From Actinoalloteichus hymeniacidonis (lineage in GTDB: Bacteria; Actinomycetota; Actinomycetes; Mycobacteriales; Pseudonocardiaceae), in contig NZ_JACHIS010000001.1 of the NCBI RefSeq assembly GCF_014203365.1, forward strand, positions 620,001 through 684,000: a stretch of 64,000 nucleotides of DNA, read 5' to 3'. The position numbers were made by a program, and so were the translations under genes. The notes beneath the pieces are model-generated. The model was not told the DNA's origin. It ran no database searches and was given only the letters and a program-made list of their open reading frames with translations. This document shows positions 9,015 to 17,254 of the stretch, in pieces (the first letter of the stretch is position 1; every line of letters starts with the position of its first letter).

Positions 9015-9925
9015 CGAAGGTCTCCCGACGCGGTGAGGTTCGACTCGGTGGGGGCGGCCTTGCTCGTCAGCGCGACGAAGGCCTCTTCCAGCGAGGTGGT
9101 GCTGATCTGAAGGTCGCGGAACGCGGCGCCGGAGTGCACCAGGTCGCGCACCAACTGATCGGGGTCCTGGGTGAAGAGTCGAATCCGGTCCTCGGTCTCC
9201 TCACGGCGCAGCACACCGGGCAGCTCCGGCAGCTCGGCGCAGCGCAGTTCGATGCGGCTGGTGGCGACCTTGGAGCGAATGGCGTTCAGGCTGTCGTCGG
9301 CCAGCACCCGGCCCTGGTCGATGACGACGACCCGTTCGGCGAGCGCCTCGACCTCTTCGAGGTAATGGCTGGTCAGCAGCAGCGTGCCCCCGGTGGCGTG
9401 GTAGCGGCGCAGCGCCTCCCACAGGGCGTGCCTGCCATCGACGTCCAGGCCGGTGGTCGGTTCGTCGAGCACGACCAGCCGGGGGCGTCCGATGAAGGCC
9501 AGTGCCACGGTGAGTCTGCGTTGCTGGCCGCCGGAGAGCGCGCCGGTCTGCTTGTTCGCGGAGGCGGTGAGCCCGAACTCCTCCAGCAGCTCGCCGGTCG
9601 GGCGCGGGTCGGGATAGTGCCCGGCGACGAACTCGACGACCTCTCGTACCCGCAGCGTCTCGGGCAGCCCGGTCTGTTGTGGGGTGCTGCCGAGCGCGAT
9701 GCGATTAGCCGGTTTCCTCGGGTCGCCGCCGAACAGCTCGACGCGGCCCGCCGTGGGTCTGCGTAGCCCGGTGAGCAGGCTGATCAGGGTGGTCTTCCCC
9801 GCGCCGTTGGGGCCGAGTAAGCCGACCAGTTGGCCTGCCGGGATATCCAGGTCCATGGCGTCCAGGGCGACCACGTCGCCGTAGTGCTTGCTTGCGCCCA
9901 CCGCTTTGGCGAGATATTCAGTCAT
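9011..9925 (-). CDS. ABC transporter ATP-binding protein
   Basis: A 304-residue ATPase with Walker A GPNGAGKTT, signature LSGGQQRR, Walker B LVVLDEPTTGLD and the H-loop TSHYLEE, followed by the C-terminal extension typical of drug-exporter ATPases. It powers the ABC-2 permease encoded next; both ends overlap neighbours by 4 bp, giving a tightly coupled four-gene unit (wHTH regulator and membrane protein upstream, permease downstream). Confidence 0.93.
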   Translation of the reverse strand: MTEYLAKAVGASKHYGDVVALDAMDLDIPAGQLVGLLGPNGAGKTTLISLLTGLRRPTAGRVELFGGDPRKPANRIALGSTPQQTGLPETLRVREVVEFVAGHYPDPRPTGELLEEFGLTASANKQTGALSGGQQRRLTVALAFIGRPRLVVLDEPTTGLDVDGRHALWEALRRYHATGGTLLLTSHYLEEVEALAERVVVIDQGRVLADDSLNAIRSKVATSRIELRCAELPELPGVLRREETEDRIRLFTQDPDQLVRDLVHSGAAFRDLQISTTSLEEAFVALTSKAAPTESNLTASGDLR

Positions 9926-10254
9926 GATCGCCTTCTCTCCGTTGGTTCGTCGTCGGGATCGACGGCGGGTTGGAGCAGCGTGCGAAGGGTGCGTACGTAC
10001 TGCTCGAACGCGCTGCGCCCCTGGGTGGTCAGTGCGAGGTAGGTGGCGGAGCCGCGTTTGGCGCTGGTGATGTATTCGCTGGCCTCGAGCTTGCGCAGGT
10101 GGGTGATCAGGTTGCCGGGCGTCATGTCCAGCAGGTTCTGCAAGCGGGTGAAGGCGATCTGGTCGCCGGTGTTCAGCGCGGCGAGGGTGCTGACGACACG
10201 GAGTCGGGCTTGGGCGTGGATCACCGGATCCAGCTCGCCCGCAGGCGGGTTCAC
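9922..10254 (-). CDS. Winged-helix regulator of the ABC operon
   Basis: A 110-residue winged-helix protein (PF13601-like, MarR/PadR superfamily). The recognition region TRLQNLLDMTPGNLITHLRKLE is followed by a wing (ITSAKRGSATYLALT) and a short helix. Proteins of this type sit in operons with ABC exporters and repress them. The large inverted repeat at 10963-11012, just upstream of this operon, is its likely binding site (inference). It overlaps both neighbours by 4 bp. Confidence 0.85.
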   Translation of the reverse strand: MNPPAGELDPVIHAQARLRVVSTLAALNTGDQIAFTRLQNLLDMTPGNLITHLRKLEASEYITSAKRGSATYLALTTQGRSAFEQYVRTLRTLLQPAVDPDDEPTERRRS

Positions 10255-10952
10255 GATCGGTCGCCCGCCTGTCGGGCCGCTCGGTTCGCGCGGGCTTCAG
10301 CGCGGAGTTGGCTGACTCCGAACAGGATCAGTCCGCCGCCGCCCGCGAGCGACATCACCAGGTAGTGGTTCGGGATGCCCGCGAAGGTGCTGGCCGTTGT
10401 GCTGAGCACGACCCAGAGTCCGATCTTGAACTGTCCGACGTCGGAGAACACCGCGCCGCCGGAGACCAGCAGCATGCCCGCCATCAGTCCGGGCATCGCA
10501 GACCAGAGAAGACTGGCCACCGGCTCGTCGACGCCCAGTCGCGTGACGGCGGCCAGGACGGTGGTCGTCGCCGTCATCCCGATCATCCAGGAGAACCCGT
10601 ACATCGTGGCCTGGCGTTGGGATGTGCCGCGCAGTCCTCGGCTGCTGCGCCCGACCGCCCACCAAGTGCAGAGAGCGGCGAGGGCCAGCAGGCCGAAGTA
10701 GATGCCCAAGGCGACCTGACGACTCAGCGGCAGCACTGGTTCCGGGCGGATGGCCAGGAAGAGCACCGCGTAGCCGAGCAGCCAGCTGGCCCCGAAGGCG
10801 AGCGGAATCGCGGCGAGGCCACTGAAGAGCTGGCGTTCGGTGCGGCGCTGTTGCTGCTGGATGAGCGCGAGCATCGCGGCGGGATCGGTGGGGTCGGTCG
10901 CTTCGGATTTCGACTGCTCATCGCGAGCCTGTTCGTCCTGCATGAGGTCCAC
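10251..10952 (-). CDS. Integral membrane protein, first gene of the ABC operon
   Basis: A 233-residue protein: a charged cytoplasmic start of about 50 residues (DEQARDEQSKSEATDPTDP), then roughly six membrane helices, ending basic (RANRAARQAGDRS). It resembles membrane proteins that accompany wHTH regulators and ABC exporters, where they may sense the signal; function unknown. The start is a GTG with AGGTAG nine bases upstream; an internal ATG at 10943 is an alternative. It leads the operon and lies 10 bp from a large palindromic operator. Confidence 0.75.
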   Translation of the reverse strand: MDLMQDEQARDEQSKSEATDPTDPAAMLALIQQQQRRTERQLFSGLAAIPLAFGASWLLGYAVLFLAIRPEPVLPLSRQVALGIYFGLLALAALCTWWAVGRSSRGLRGTSQRQATMYGFSWMIGMTATTTVLAAVTRLGVDEPVASLLWSAMPGLMAGMLLVSGGAVFSDVGQFKIGLWVVLSTTASTFAGIPNHYLVMSLAGGGGLILFGVSQLRAEARANRAARQAGDRS

Positions 10953-10962
10953 CGCCGTCTAC

Positions 10963-11012
10963 CTACTTTGCGATACAAAGTCATGTGTCCCGCACTTTGT
11001 ATCGCAAAGTAG
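10963..11012. promoter_or_regulatory. Double operator with 18-bp perfect inverted arms
   Basis: CTACTTTGCGATACAAAG (10963-10980) recurs exactly in reverse complement at 10995-11012, separated by 14 bp. Each arm is itself dyadic (CTTTG-N5-CAAAG), so this is two binding sites facing each other. It lies 10 bp before the start of the ABC operon, which encodes a winged-helix regulator, so autoregulation is the natural reading. The ECF sigma gene on the other side lies over 200 bp away and has its own promoter. Confidence 0.8.
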
Positions 11013-11203
11013 AGATCGAGACAAGCGCGGGTGCTCCACAGGGAAGTCCGCGAGAGATCTCCGGGTGTCGTTCACCTTCCGTCGGAGCGGGCATGGGCGA
11101 TCCGACGGCCGTGGTGGAGTCGTGCCAGGTCGATCGCGGCGTGGTCGTGCGGGTAGCAGGCAGCGCCCGCGGGGCCGTTATGTGTCGTGGATCACGCGAA
11201 AGT

Positions 11204-11239
11204 GAAAACCGGCGCTTCGAATCGAGCGTCTATCGGGAT
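11204..11239 (+). promoter_or_regulatory. ECF-type promoter of the sigma-factor operon
   Basis: GAAAAC (11204-11209), a 17-bp spacer and CGTCTA (11227-11232) form the classic -35/-10 of ECF sigma factors. The expected start point is at or next to the GTG at 11240, so the message may be leaderless. The sigma factor encoded here probably activates its own operon. Positions are seen directly; autoregulation is inferred. Confidence 0.55.
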
Positions 11240-11797
11240 GTGAGACCGGTGAGGGCAGCGCTGCACAGGCTGGACGAGGAGCGTCTCGTCCGGCTGGTGG
11301 CCAGGGGCGATCGCGCGGCGTTCGAGGAGTTGTACCGGCGTACGGCGCCGTGGATGGCGGTGCGACTGCGCCGCCGCTGCACAGACGAGCAGATCATCGC
11401 CGAGGTCATGCAGGAGACGTATCTGGCGGTGTGGCGCGCGGCGGGCGCGTTCGCAGGCGGCGCGGCGGGTGGGACGGCCGTCGGCTGGCTGTGGACGATC
11501 GCGGCCCGACGGCTGATCGATGCCTTTCGACGCAGGGCCCATCATGCGGAGCCGCCGCCTGCGGCTTCCCGACCGGCGATGCCCGCCGCCGAGGACGAGG
11601 CGCTCGCGGCGACGGTCGGCGGTGACGTCGGCGACGCGCTACGGCGCCTGGCACCCGAACTCAGACAGGTACTGCAGGCCATGGTGCTCGACGGACTGTC
11701 CGTCCGGGAGACCGCCGTCCTGCTCGGGGTGCCCGAGGGCACGGTCAAGACCCGTGCCCGCCGGGCCCGAACCGTGATGCGGAAGGCGCTGACATGA
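11240..11797 (+). CDS. ECF RNA polymerase sigma factor
   Basis: An ECF sigma factor of about 185 residues. Region 2 runs from RGDRAAFEELYRR to VMQETYLAVWRAA, and region 4 carries LRQVLQAMVLDGLSVRETA then GVPEGTVKTRARRAR. The frame is open further upstream to 10985, but homology begins near RLDEERLVRLVARG, so a GTG at 11240 or 11249 is preferred; 11240 fits the promoter just upstream. The next gene, an anti-sigma factor, overlaps by 4 bp, and ABC transporter genes follow, so this sigma factor likely controls an export or envelope-stress response. Confidence 0.88.
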   Translation: MRPVRAALHRLDEERLVRLVARGDRAAFEELYRRTAPWMAVRLRRRCTDEQIIAEVMQETYLAVWRAAGAFAGGAAGGTAVGWLWTIAARRLIDAFRRRAHHAEPPPAASRPAMPAAEDEALAATVGGDVGDALRRLAPELRQVLQAMVLDGLSVRETAVLLGVPEGTVKTRARRARTVMRKALT

Positions 11798-12612
11798 GCG
11801 TGGAACACGCGTCGATGCGGATCATCGACGGGTATGCCCGCGGCGACACGGACATCGCCGCCGACGAGATCTGGGCCCTGGAGGGCCACCTGGAGACCTG
11901 CGGCTTGTGCCGCGATCGGCTCACGACCGCCGTCGGGACCGAGGCTCCGGCGGTGGCGGCCTTGGTCGACACCGTATGGGCAGACCTGGAACCGCAGCTG
12001 GCCGCAGTGGGCACCTTGCGACACCGGCGGCGCTGGTCGATTCGGTTGTCCCGATGGACGACTCCCGTGATGGCGCCGTGGCTGGCCATGGTCATGCTCA
12101 TGACGCTGCTCGCGCTGCTGCTCGACCTGACCGACCCCGGCTTCGGCGATATGTCGCTGCTGCTGCTCCTGGCCCCGGTCCTGTCCGTGGGCGGTGTCGC
12201 GGCCTCGTGGTCGCGTGGCCTCGACCCGGCGTACGAGCTGACGGCCGCCGCGCCTCGGGCGGGCCTGTACCTGGTGCTGCGGCGTACCGCCTCCGTGCTC
12301 ACCGTGGTCGTCCCCGCCTTGCTGGTAGGCGGCTGGCTGACGGGGGTGATGGTGGCCCAGTGGCTGCTGCCCTGCCTGGCCTGCACCTCCATGACCTTGG
12401 CGCTCGGCAGCGTCATCGGCGTGAATCGCGCCGCGATCGCCCTGGTGGCCGGGTGGGGCGCCATGGTCGTGATGCCGAGCCTGGCGGTCAGCCGAATGAC
12501 TCTCGTCCTGCAACCGGAAGCCCTGCCGGGCTGGGCCGTGATCCTCGGGCTCGGCGTAGGAGTCGTGATCGCCCGCAGGAGCGCGTACTCCCGGTTGGGA
12601 ACGCACCGATGA
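11794..12612 (+). CDS. Membrane-bound zinc-finger anti-sigma factor
   Basis: A 272-residue protein with an N-terminal zf-HC2 anti-sigma domain (His32-x3-Cys36-x2-Cys39 in the segment HLETCGLC) and six or so hydrophobic helices after residue 90. It would hold the co-encoded ECF factor at the membrane until a signal arrives. The large membrane part, longer than in simple ZAS proteins, may sense the signal or interact with the ABC permease. Overlaps of 4 bp on both sides couple it to the sigma factor and the ATPase. Confidence 0.85.
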   Translation: MSVEHASMRIIDGYARGDTDIAADEIWALEGHLETCGLCRDRLTTAVGTEAPAVAALVDTVWADLEPQLAAVGTLRHRRRWSIRLSRWTTPVMAPWLAMVMLMTLLALLLDLTDPGFGDMSLLLLLAPVLSVGGVAASWSRGLDPAYELTAAAPRAGLYLVLRRTASVLTVVVPALLVGGWLTGVMVAQWLLPCLACTSMTLALGSVIGVNRAAIALVAGWGAMVVMPSLAVSRMTLVLQPEALPGWAVILGLGVGVVIARRSAYSRLGTHR

Positions 12613-13442
12613 CCATGGGAAAGGACCAGCACATGACGCCCTCGGTAAGTGCGGCCGACCTCGCGCCGACGTCCTACGCCTGGGAGATCCAGGCCACCGG
12701 GCTGAAGGTCAAGGTCGGCCGGAAGCGGATGGCGGTCGACGGCCTCGACCTGTCGCTGGGCATCGGCGTACACGGACTACTCGGACCCAACGGGGCGGGC
12801 AAGACCACTCTCATCCGGGCGTTGGCCACCGTGCTGCGCCCCGCCGGGGGCACCTTGGAACTGCTCGGTCAGGACACGGGCAGCATGGGCGAACACCGCG
12901 CGCTGCGCCGCCGGATCGGCTACCTGCCGCAGGAATTCGGCTACTACAAGCGCTTCACGGTGCGCGAGTTCGTCGAGTACCTGGCGTGGCTGAAGGAGGT
13001 GCCCAAGAAGGACATCCCCGGAGCGGTGCAGCGCGCGGTGGAGCGGGTCGGGCTGGCCGACCGGGCCGACAAGCGGATGAAGACGCTGTCCGGCGGCATG
13101 GTGCGCCGGGTGGGAATCGCGCAGGCCATCGTCAACGACCCGACGATCCTGCTGCTGGACGAACCCACCGTCGGCCTGGATCCGGCGCAGCGGCTGCGCT
13201 TTCGTGAGTTGTTGCAGGAGATGGGCAGGGACACCTGCGTCGTCGTCTCGACCCACCTGGTGGAGGACGTCGCCGCAGCCTGCACCGACGTGGTGCTCTT
13301 CGCCGAGGGCCGACTCGTCTTCCAAGGCACTCCAAACGAACTGGCCGAGGCAGGCGGACCCGAGCACGTGGGCGACAGCCCATTGGAGCGCGGCTACACG
13401 GCCTTGCTGCAAGGCCCTGACCAGGGAAGGGGCACCTGGTGA
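12609..13442 (+). CDS. ABC transporter ATP-binding protein of the ECF operon
   Basis: A 277-residue ATPase with Walker A GPNGAGKTT, signature LSGGMVRR, Walker B ILLLDEPTVGLDP and H-loop STHLVED. The ATG at 12609 overlaps the anti-sigma stop (ATGA); an ATG at 12633 has a better AAAGGA ribosome-binding site and is a realistic alternative. It pairs with the permease-like proteins encoded downstream. Confidence 0.92.
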   Translation: MTMGKDQHMTPSVSAADLAPTSYAWEIQATGLKVKVGRKRMAVDGLDLSLGIGVHGLLGPNGAGKTTLIRALATVLRPAGGTLELLGQDTGSMGEHRALRRRIGYLPQEFGYYKRFTVREFVEYLAWLKEVPKKDIPGAVQRAVERVGLADRADKRMKTLSGGMVRRVGIAQAIVNDPTILLLDEPTVGLDPAQRLRFRELLQEMGRDTCVVVSTHLVEDVAAACTDVVLFAEGRLVFQGTPNELAEAGGPEHVGDSPLERGYTALLQGPDQGRGTW

Positions 13443-14845
13443 GCAGTCGCGTCTCGCGCATCGAATTCAAGCGCTCCATCGCCCTGTGGGCGGGCGTCAT
13501 CGTCCTCGCGACGGCGTTGGCCTTCCTGTATCTGCTGAACTCCGCGTGGTCGAGGGGAACCACCGCGTGGACGGCCCAATGGACCTCCATGGCCATGTGG
13601 ACCCGCTCGCTGCTGTTCTACCTATGGCCGGTCGCCCTGGGGCTCGGCGCGCTACAGGGCCTGCGGGATCACCGGTCGAGGATCTCCGAACTCCTGACGA
13701 GCACGCCGAGGCCCGCGTGGCATCGCGCGGCCACTGTGGCCGGGCCGACCGCGATCACGCTGCTGGCGGCCTTCGCGCTCCTCGTCCTGGTCGGCGCGGC
13801 ACAGGTGATCGCCAACACCGAGTACCCGCACCTCGGTTGGCTGCCGATCTCGCTGGTGGGGGCGTTGTTCCTCATCGCTGGGGCCGTGCTGGGCATGGGG
13901 ATCGGCCGGGCGCTGCCGTCCGTGCTGACTCCGCCCGTGGTTGCGATGGCTGGCATCACCTTCACGTCCCTCATGCAGCTGTCCTTGGGCCAGACCCACA
14001 CGATCACGGCCTCGGGGATCCCGATCTCGGAGCCCAACCGGCTCTCGTTGCTCTCGCCTGCGCTTCGGGATGTGCGCGACGCGTTCACCACGGTCTCCAC
14101 GTCGGTGCATCTCGGGCAGGTGATCTGGCTGCTCGGCATGGTCGCGACCGGATTCGCGCTGCTGGTCGTCGTGACCTCGCGGGCCAAGCTGATCGCGCTG
14201 ACACCCGTCGTGGCGGGTGTGCTGCTCTCCATGGCCGTCCTTCCGACCGAGCCGCAGCGGATGTACGTCCTCGACGAGGCCGCCACCGAACCGGTGTGCG
14301 ATGGGCCGGTATGCGTGACGAGGACACACCAGGCACGACTCGCGGACTTCGCGGTGCACGGAGAAGAAGCGTTAGGCCTGTTGGCGGGTGCTCTGGGTGA
14401 CCAGGCACCGGTCTCGATCAGGGAGAACACGGTCCCGACGCCGGATGGCTCCATTCCGAGGTGGACCGCCGATACCGTGCTCTTCGGGTTCGACGACGAC
14501 CACATCGTCGCCGCTCAGAGCGGCGAGGAGCTGACCAGGGCCCTGATCGCGAAGGCCATGGTTCCGGGCTGTTCTCCCGTCTTCAGCTCCGGCGGCGGGT
14601 TCAACCTGGATGAGGCCGCAGCGCAGAGCATCGCGACGGGCTGGGTCCTCGGGGACCTCACGGCGACCAGCGGAACCGCTGACGTCGCGAACGAGCGGAT
14701 CCTGGAACAGGCACTTCCGGTGTGGGAGGAACTCAACGCACTTCCGCCGTCCGAACAGCTCGCGCGGATCAACGCCATGCGCGCGGTGGCGACCTCCTGC
14801 GACGGCGACGCGTTGTCCGTGCTGGCAGGCGGTGCATCGAGGTGA
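13439..14845 (+). CDS. ABC transporter membrane protein with extracytoplasmic domain
   Basis: A 468-residue protein starting at a GTG overlapping the ATPase stop (GTGA). About six membrane helices occupy residues 15-265 (AGVIVLATALAFLYLL first). The remaining 200 residues form a soluble domain with several Cys, including EPVCDGPVCVTRTHQARL, and are probably exposed outside. It is likely the permease partner of the ATPase. The soluble domain could bind a substrate or act as a protease-like sensor; unrecognised. Confidence 0.78.
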   Translation: MSSRVSRIEFKRSIALWAGVIVLATALAFLYLLNSAWSRGTTAWTAQWTSMAMWTRSLLFYLWPVALGLGALQGLRDHRSRISELLTSTPRPAWHRAATVAGPTAITLLAAFALLVLVGAAQVIANTEYPHLGWLPISLVGALFLIAGAVLGMGIGRALPSVLTPPVVAMAGITFTSLMQLSLGQTHTITASGIPISEPNRLSLLSPALRDVRDAFTTVSTSVHLGQVIWLLGMVATGFALLVVVTSRAKLIALTPVVAGVLLSMAVLPTEPQRMYVLDEAATEPVCDGPVCVTRTHQARLADFAVHGEEALGLLAGALGDQAPVSIRENTVPTPDGSIPRWTADTVLFGFDDDHIVAAQSGEELTRALIAKAMVPGCSPVFSSGGGFNLDEAAAQSIATGWVLGDLTATSGTADVANERILEQALPVWEELNALPPSEQLARINAMRAVATSCDGDALSVLAGGASR

Positions 14846-15405
14846 GATGGCTGGTGCTGTACGCACGCTCACGTCAGCTGACCGCATCGTTGGCCGCAGT
14901 GGTGATCAGCGCGGTGGTGGTGTGGGCGATCGGTCGGGGACCCACCGATCATCGATTGGCCCTGCTCGTCCTCGCCACGGGGACGATAGCGGCCTCGATC
15001 GGTCTCGGCGGCCAGGATCACGCCTTGGACCGGACGGCCGCGATCCGCTGGATGCCTCGAAGAGCGATGCACGTGCTGCTGGCCGGTGTGGTCGTCGGCG
15101 CGGTGCTGCTGACGGTGCAGACGATGGGCCATGAGCTGGCCACCGTCGAGTTCGTCGTGCGCAATTGCGCCGGTCTGCTCGGGCTGGCCGCCCTGGGCGC
15201 GGCCATCGCGGGCGGCCAGTACGCCTGGACCCTGCCGTTCGCCTGGCTCGCCTTCGCGTTCTTCGCCCCGCCCCCGACGAGTGTGCCGATGGAGGTGGCG
15301 ACCTGGATGATGCTGCCGCCCGGCACGGCGGCGGGCACCTGGACCGCGGTGACCCTCGGGGTCGTCGGTACCACGGCCTATGCCGTTGCGGGGCCGAGGC
15401 GGTGA
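14842..15405 (+). CDS. Small membrane protein, last gene of the ECF operon
   Basis: A 187-residue, very hydrophobic protein with about five helices (SLAAVVISAVVVWAIG first), starting at a GTG that overlaps the previous stop by 4 bp. No enzymatic motif is visible. Its position suggests a second membrane subunit of the ABC system. The gene ends 97 bp before the convergent GntR-TetR regulator gene. Confidence 0.72.
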   Translation: MRWLVLYARSRQLTASLAAVVISAVVVWAIGRGPTDHRLALLVLATGTIAASIGLGGQDHALDRTAAIRWMPRRAMHVLLAGVVVGAVLLTVQTMGHELATVEFVVRNCAGLLGLAALGAAIAGGQYAWTLPFAWLAFAFFAPPPTSVPMEVATWMMLPPGTAAGTWTAVTLGVVGTTAYAVAGPRR

Positions 15406-15502
15406 TCGGGCCACGGTCCTCGCGATGTCCCACCCCCTGCGGGGATGCCGAGATATCGGGTGCTCGATCGAAGCCCGCATACCGCGCGGGAACCGGTAGT
15501 CC

Positions 15503-16462
15503 TCACTGCATCTCCGCCCCCTGCGAACCCACCAACACCGCGAGCCCATCGAGGTGGCGGGCCAGGCCGTACTCGAACCTGCCGTCCAGATCGGCCGCCG
15601 CGTCCTCGGGAACCGAGGCCAACAGCGGAAATCGGCCATCGCGCAGCAGATCGTCGGCCTGCTCGCGTTGGGTCAGCCGCCAGCGATCGTGCGTCACGCC
15701 GGTCTCCTGCTCGGCCTCGATCTCGTTGGCCTGCGCGAGCGCGACGCTGACGACCACGGCGTGCAGCGTCATGGCCGCATGCATCCGGCTCGTCAGGGAC
15801 AGGCCCAATCCGTCCAGCGCGGCCAACGTCCATTCGGTGTGCGCCATCATGTTGGGCGCGCGCAGCGGGCGGGTGAACGAGATCGCCCTGGGCAGCCAGT
15901 GGTGTCGCTTGCACAGTTCCCATTGACTGCGGGAGAGCAGTTCGAGCCGGGCCCGCCAATCGGTCGGTCCGGCGGTGGGTGGGACGGCCTCGCCGAAGAC
16001 CTCGTCGGCCATCAGTGTCACCAGCTCGTCCTTGCCCGCCACATGCCGGTAGAGCGACATGGGTCCGACACCGAGCTCCGCCGCCAGCCGCCGCATGGTC
16101 ACGGCCTCCAGACCTTCGGCATCGGCGATGGCGATGGCGGTGGCCAACACCTGTTGCCGGTGCACTACCGGCCCGGCGGCAGCGGCACGTGGTCGTGGGG
16201 TGGCGCTCGAATCGGGTCGGCGGCCGCGGATCGAGGGCGTGGCGATCACGGTGCCCGCGCCGACCCGCGTCTCGACCAGACCGGCATCGCGGAGCGCCGC
16301 CATCGCTCTGGTGGCGGTCGCGACCGCCACGCCCCACCGCTGGGCGATCTGTCGGATGGACAGCATCCGGGCTCCGGGCCGCAGCTCACCCGACTCGATC
16401 CGGGCCCGGACGTCCTCGACGATCCGCAGGTACGGCGGAGTCGATCGATCTGCCGACGACAT
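15503..16462 (-). CDS. GntR-TetR fusion transcriptional regulator
   Basis: A 319-residue protein with two DNA-binding domains: a GntR-type winged helix at about residues 10-75 (LRPGARMLSIRQIAQRWGVA, then a VGAGTV wing) and a TetR helix-turn-helix at about 95-145 (MRRLAAELGVGPMSLYRHV) followed by a TetR_C ligand domain. The ATG at 16462 is chosen because GAGGTG precedes it by 8 bases; a GTG three codons upstream lacks one. It is divergent from an acetyltransferase-hydrolase pair with a dyad operator between them. Confidence 0.88.
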   Translation of the reverse strand: MSSADRSTPPYLRIVEDVRARIESGELRPGARMLSIRQIAQRWGVAVATATRAMAALRDAGLVETRVGAGTVIATPSIRGRRPDSSATPRPRAAAAGPVVHRQQVLATAIAIADAEGLEAVTMRRLAAELGVGPMSLYRHVAGKDELVTLMADEVFGEAVPPTAGPTDWRARLELLSRSQWELCKRHHWLPRAISFTRPLRAPNMMAHTEWTLAALDGLGLSLTSRMHAAMTLHAVVVSVALAQANEIEAEQETGVTHDRWRLTQREQADDLLRDGRFPLLASVPEDAAADLDGRFEYGLARHLDGLAVLVGSQGAEMQ

Positions 16463-16499
16463 GGATAACACCTCACATCAAGAGCGGGACACAGTGCCG

Positions 16500-16536
16500 A
16501 GTGTACTAGTTCAATGATGGAGTGAACCAGTGCACT
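16500..16536. promoter_or_regulatory. Dyad operator between the fusion regulator and the GNAT gene
   Basis: AGTGTACTAGTTCA (16500-16513) and TGAACCAGTGCACT (16523-16536) are inverted copies matching at 12 of 14 positions with a 9-bp spacer. The site lies 38 bp upstream of the regulator start and 61 bp before the GNAT start, suited to control both. The binding protein is inferred to be the GntR-TetR fusion. Confidence 0.65.
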
Positions 16537-16597
16537 TTATGCGTTTGACCAGCAAGTATTGCCGCTAATCGGCGGGTAGATCGATACTCTGTATCGC

Positions 16598-17197
16598 ATG
16601 GCAGTACAAGCGAGGACCCCGTCGATCCGGCGAGCGGCGAACTCAGAGCGGCAGACGGTGATCGACGTCATCATCGACTCGTTCCTGGACGATGCACTGG
16701 TCTGTTGGGCCTTCCCCGACCCGGCCGACCGGGCCCGTCTCCAGGGGCACTTCCACCGCCCGCTCATCGAGCACCCGACCTCGGCGAGCTACCTGGTGGG
16801 CCACGACGAGGGCGCCTCGGTGTGGTTGACCCTGGCCGCCGGGCAATCGCCCCATGCCGAGCCTGCGGCCGGGGACGGCGCGGTCTTCGGGGACAGCGGC
16901 GCCCGATTGCAGGCGCTCGGCGAGGTGTTGGTCGACCGGCATCCCACCGACGAGCCGCACCGCTACCTGCCGTGCATCGGCGTGCGCGGCGATCGTCGCG
17001 GCACCGGACTCGGCTCGGCCCTGCTGCGGCACGGCCTGGCGAGCGCCGATGCAGATGGCCTCGCCGTGTACCTGGAGGCGAGTTCGGCCCGAAGCCGCGC
17101 GCTCTATGCCCGACACGGCTTCGTCGACCTCGGCGAACCGGTGCAGGTCGCCGACAGCCCGACCGTCTGGCCGATGCGCCGCCCACCGCGTCGATGA
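16598..17197 (+). CDS. GNAT family N-acetyltransferase
   Basis: A 199-residue acetyl-CoA-dependent acyltransferase. The acetyl-CoA pyrophosphate loop is visible as GDRRGTGLGSALL around residues 130-142, followed by VYLEASSARSRALYARHGF, the usual C-terminal GNAT motif. Substrate unknown. An alpha/beta hydrolase gene follows 57 bp later on the same strand, and both lie downstream of a dyad operator shared with the fusion regulator, so the pair may handle a small toxic compound. Confidence 0.88.
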   Translation: MAVQARTPSIRRAANSERQTVIDVIIDSFLDDALVCWAFPDPADRARLQGHFHRPLIEHPTSASYLVGHDEGASVWLTLAAGQSPHAEPAAGDGAVFGDSGARLQALGEVLVDRHPTDEPHRYLPCIGVRGDRRGTGLGSALLRHGLASADADGLAVYLEASSARSRALYARHGFVDLGEPVQVADSPTVWPMRRPPRR

Positions 17198-17254
17198 CCG
17201 ACCGGCACACCCCGCACCGCTGATCCACCCGAGAACCGAGGAGAAACACCGCTC

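Noticed and set aside
10985-11239. Longer N-terminus for the ECF sigma factor beginning inside the operator
   Set aside because: The extra 85 residues have no sigma-factor similarity, the start would lie inside an 18-bp operator arm, and a good ECF promoter sits downstream of it.
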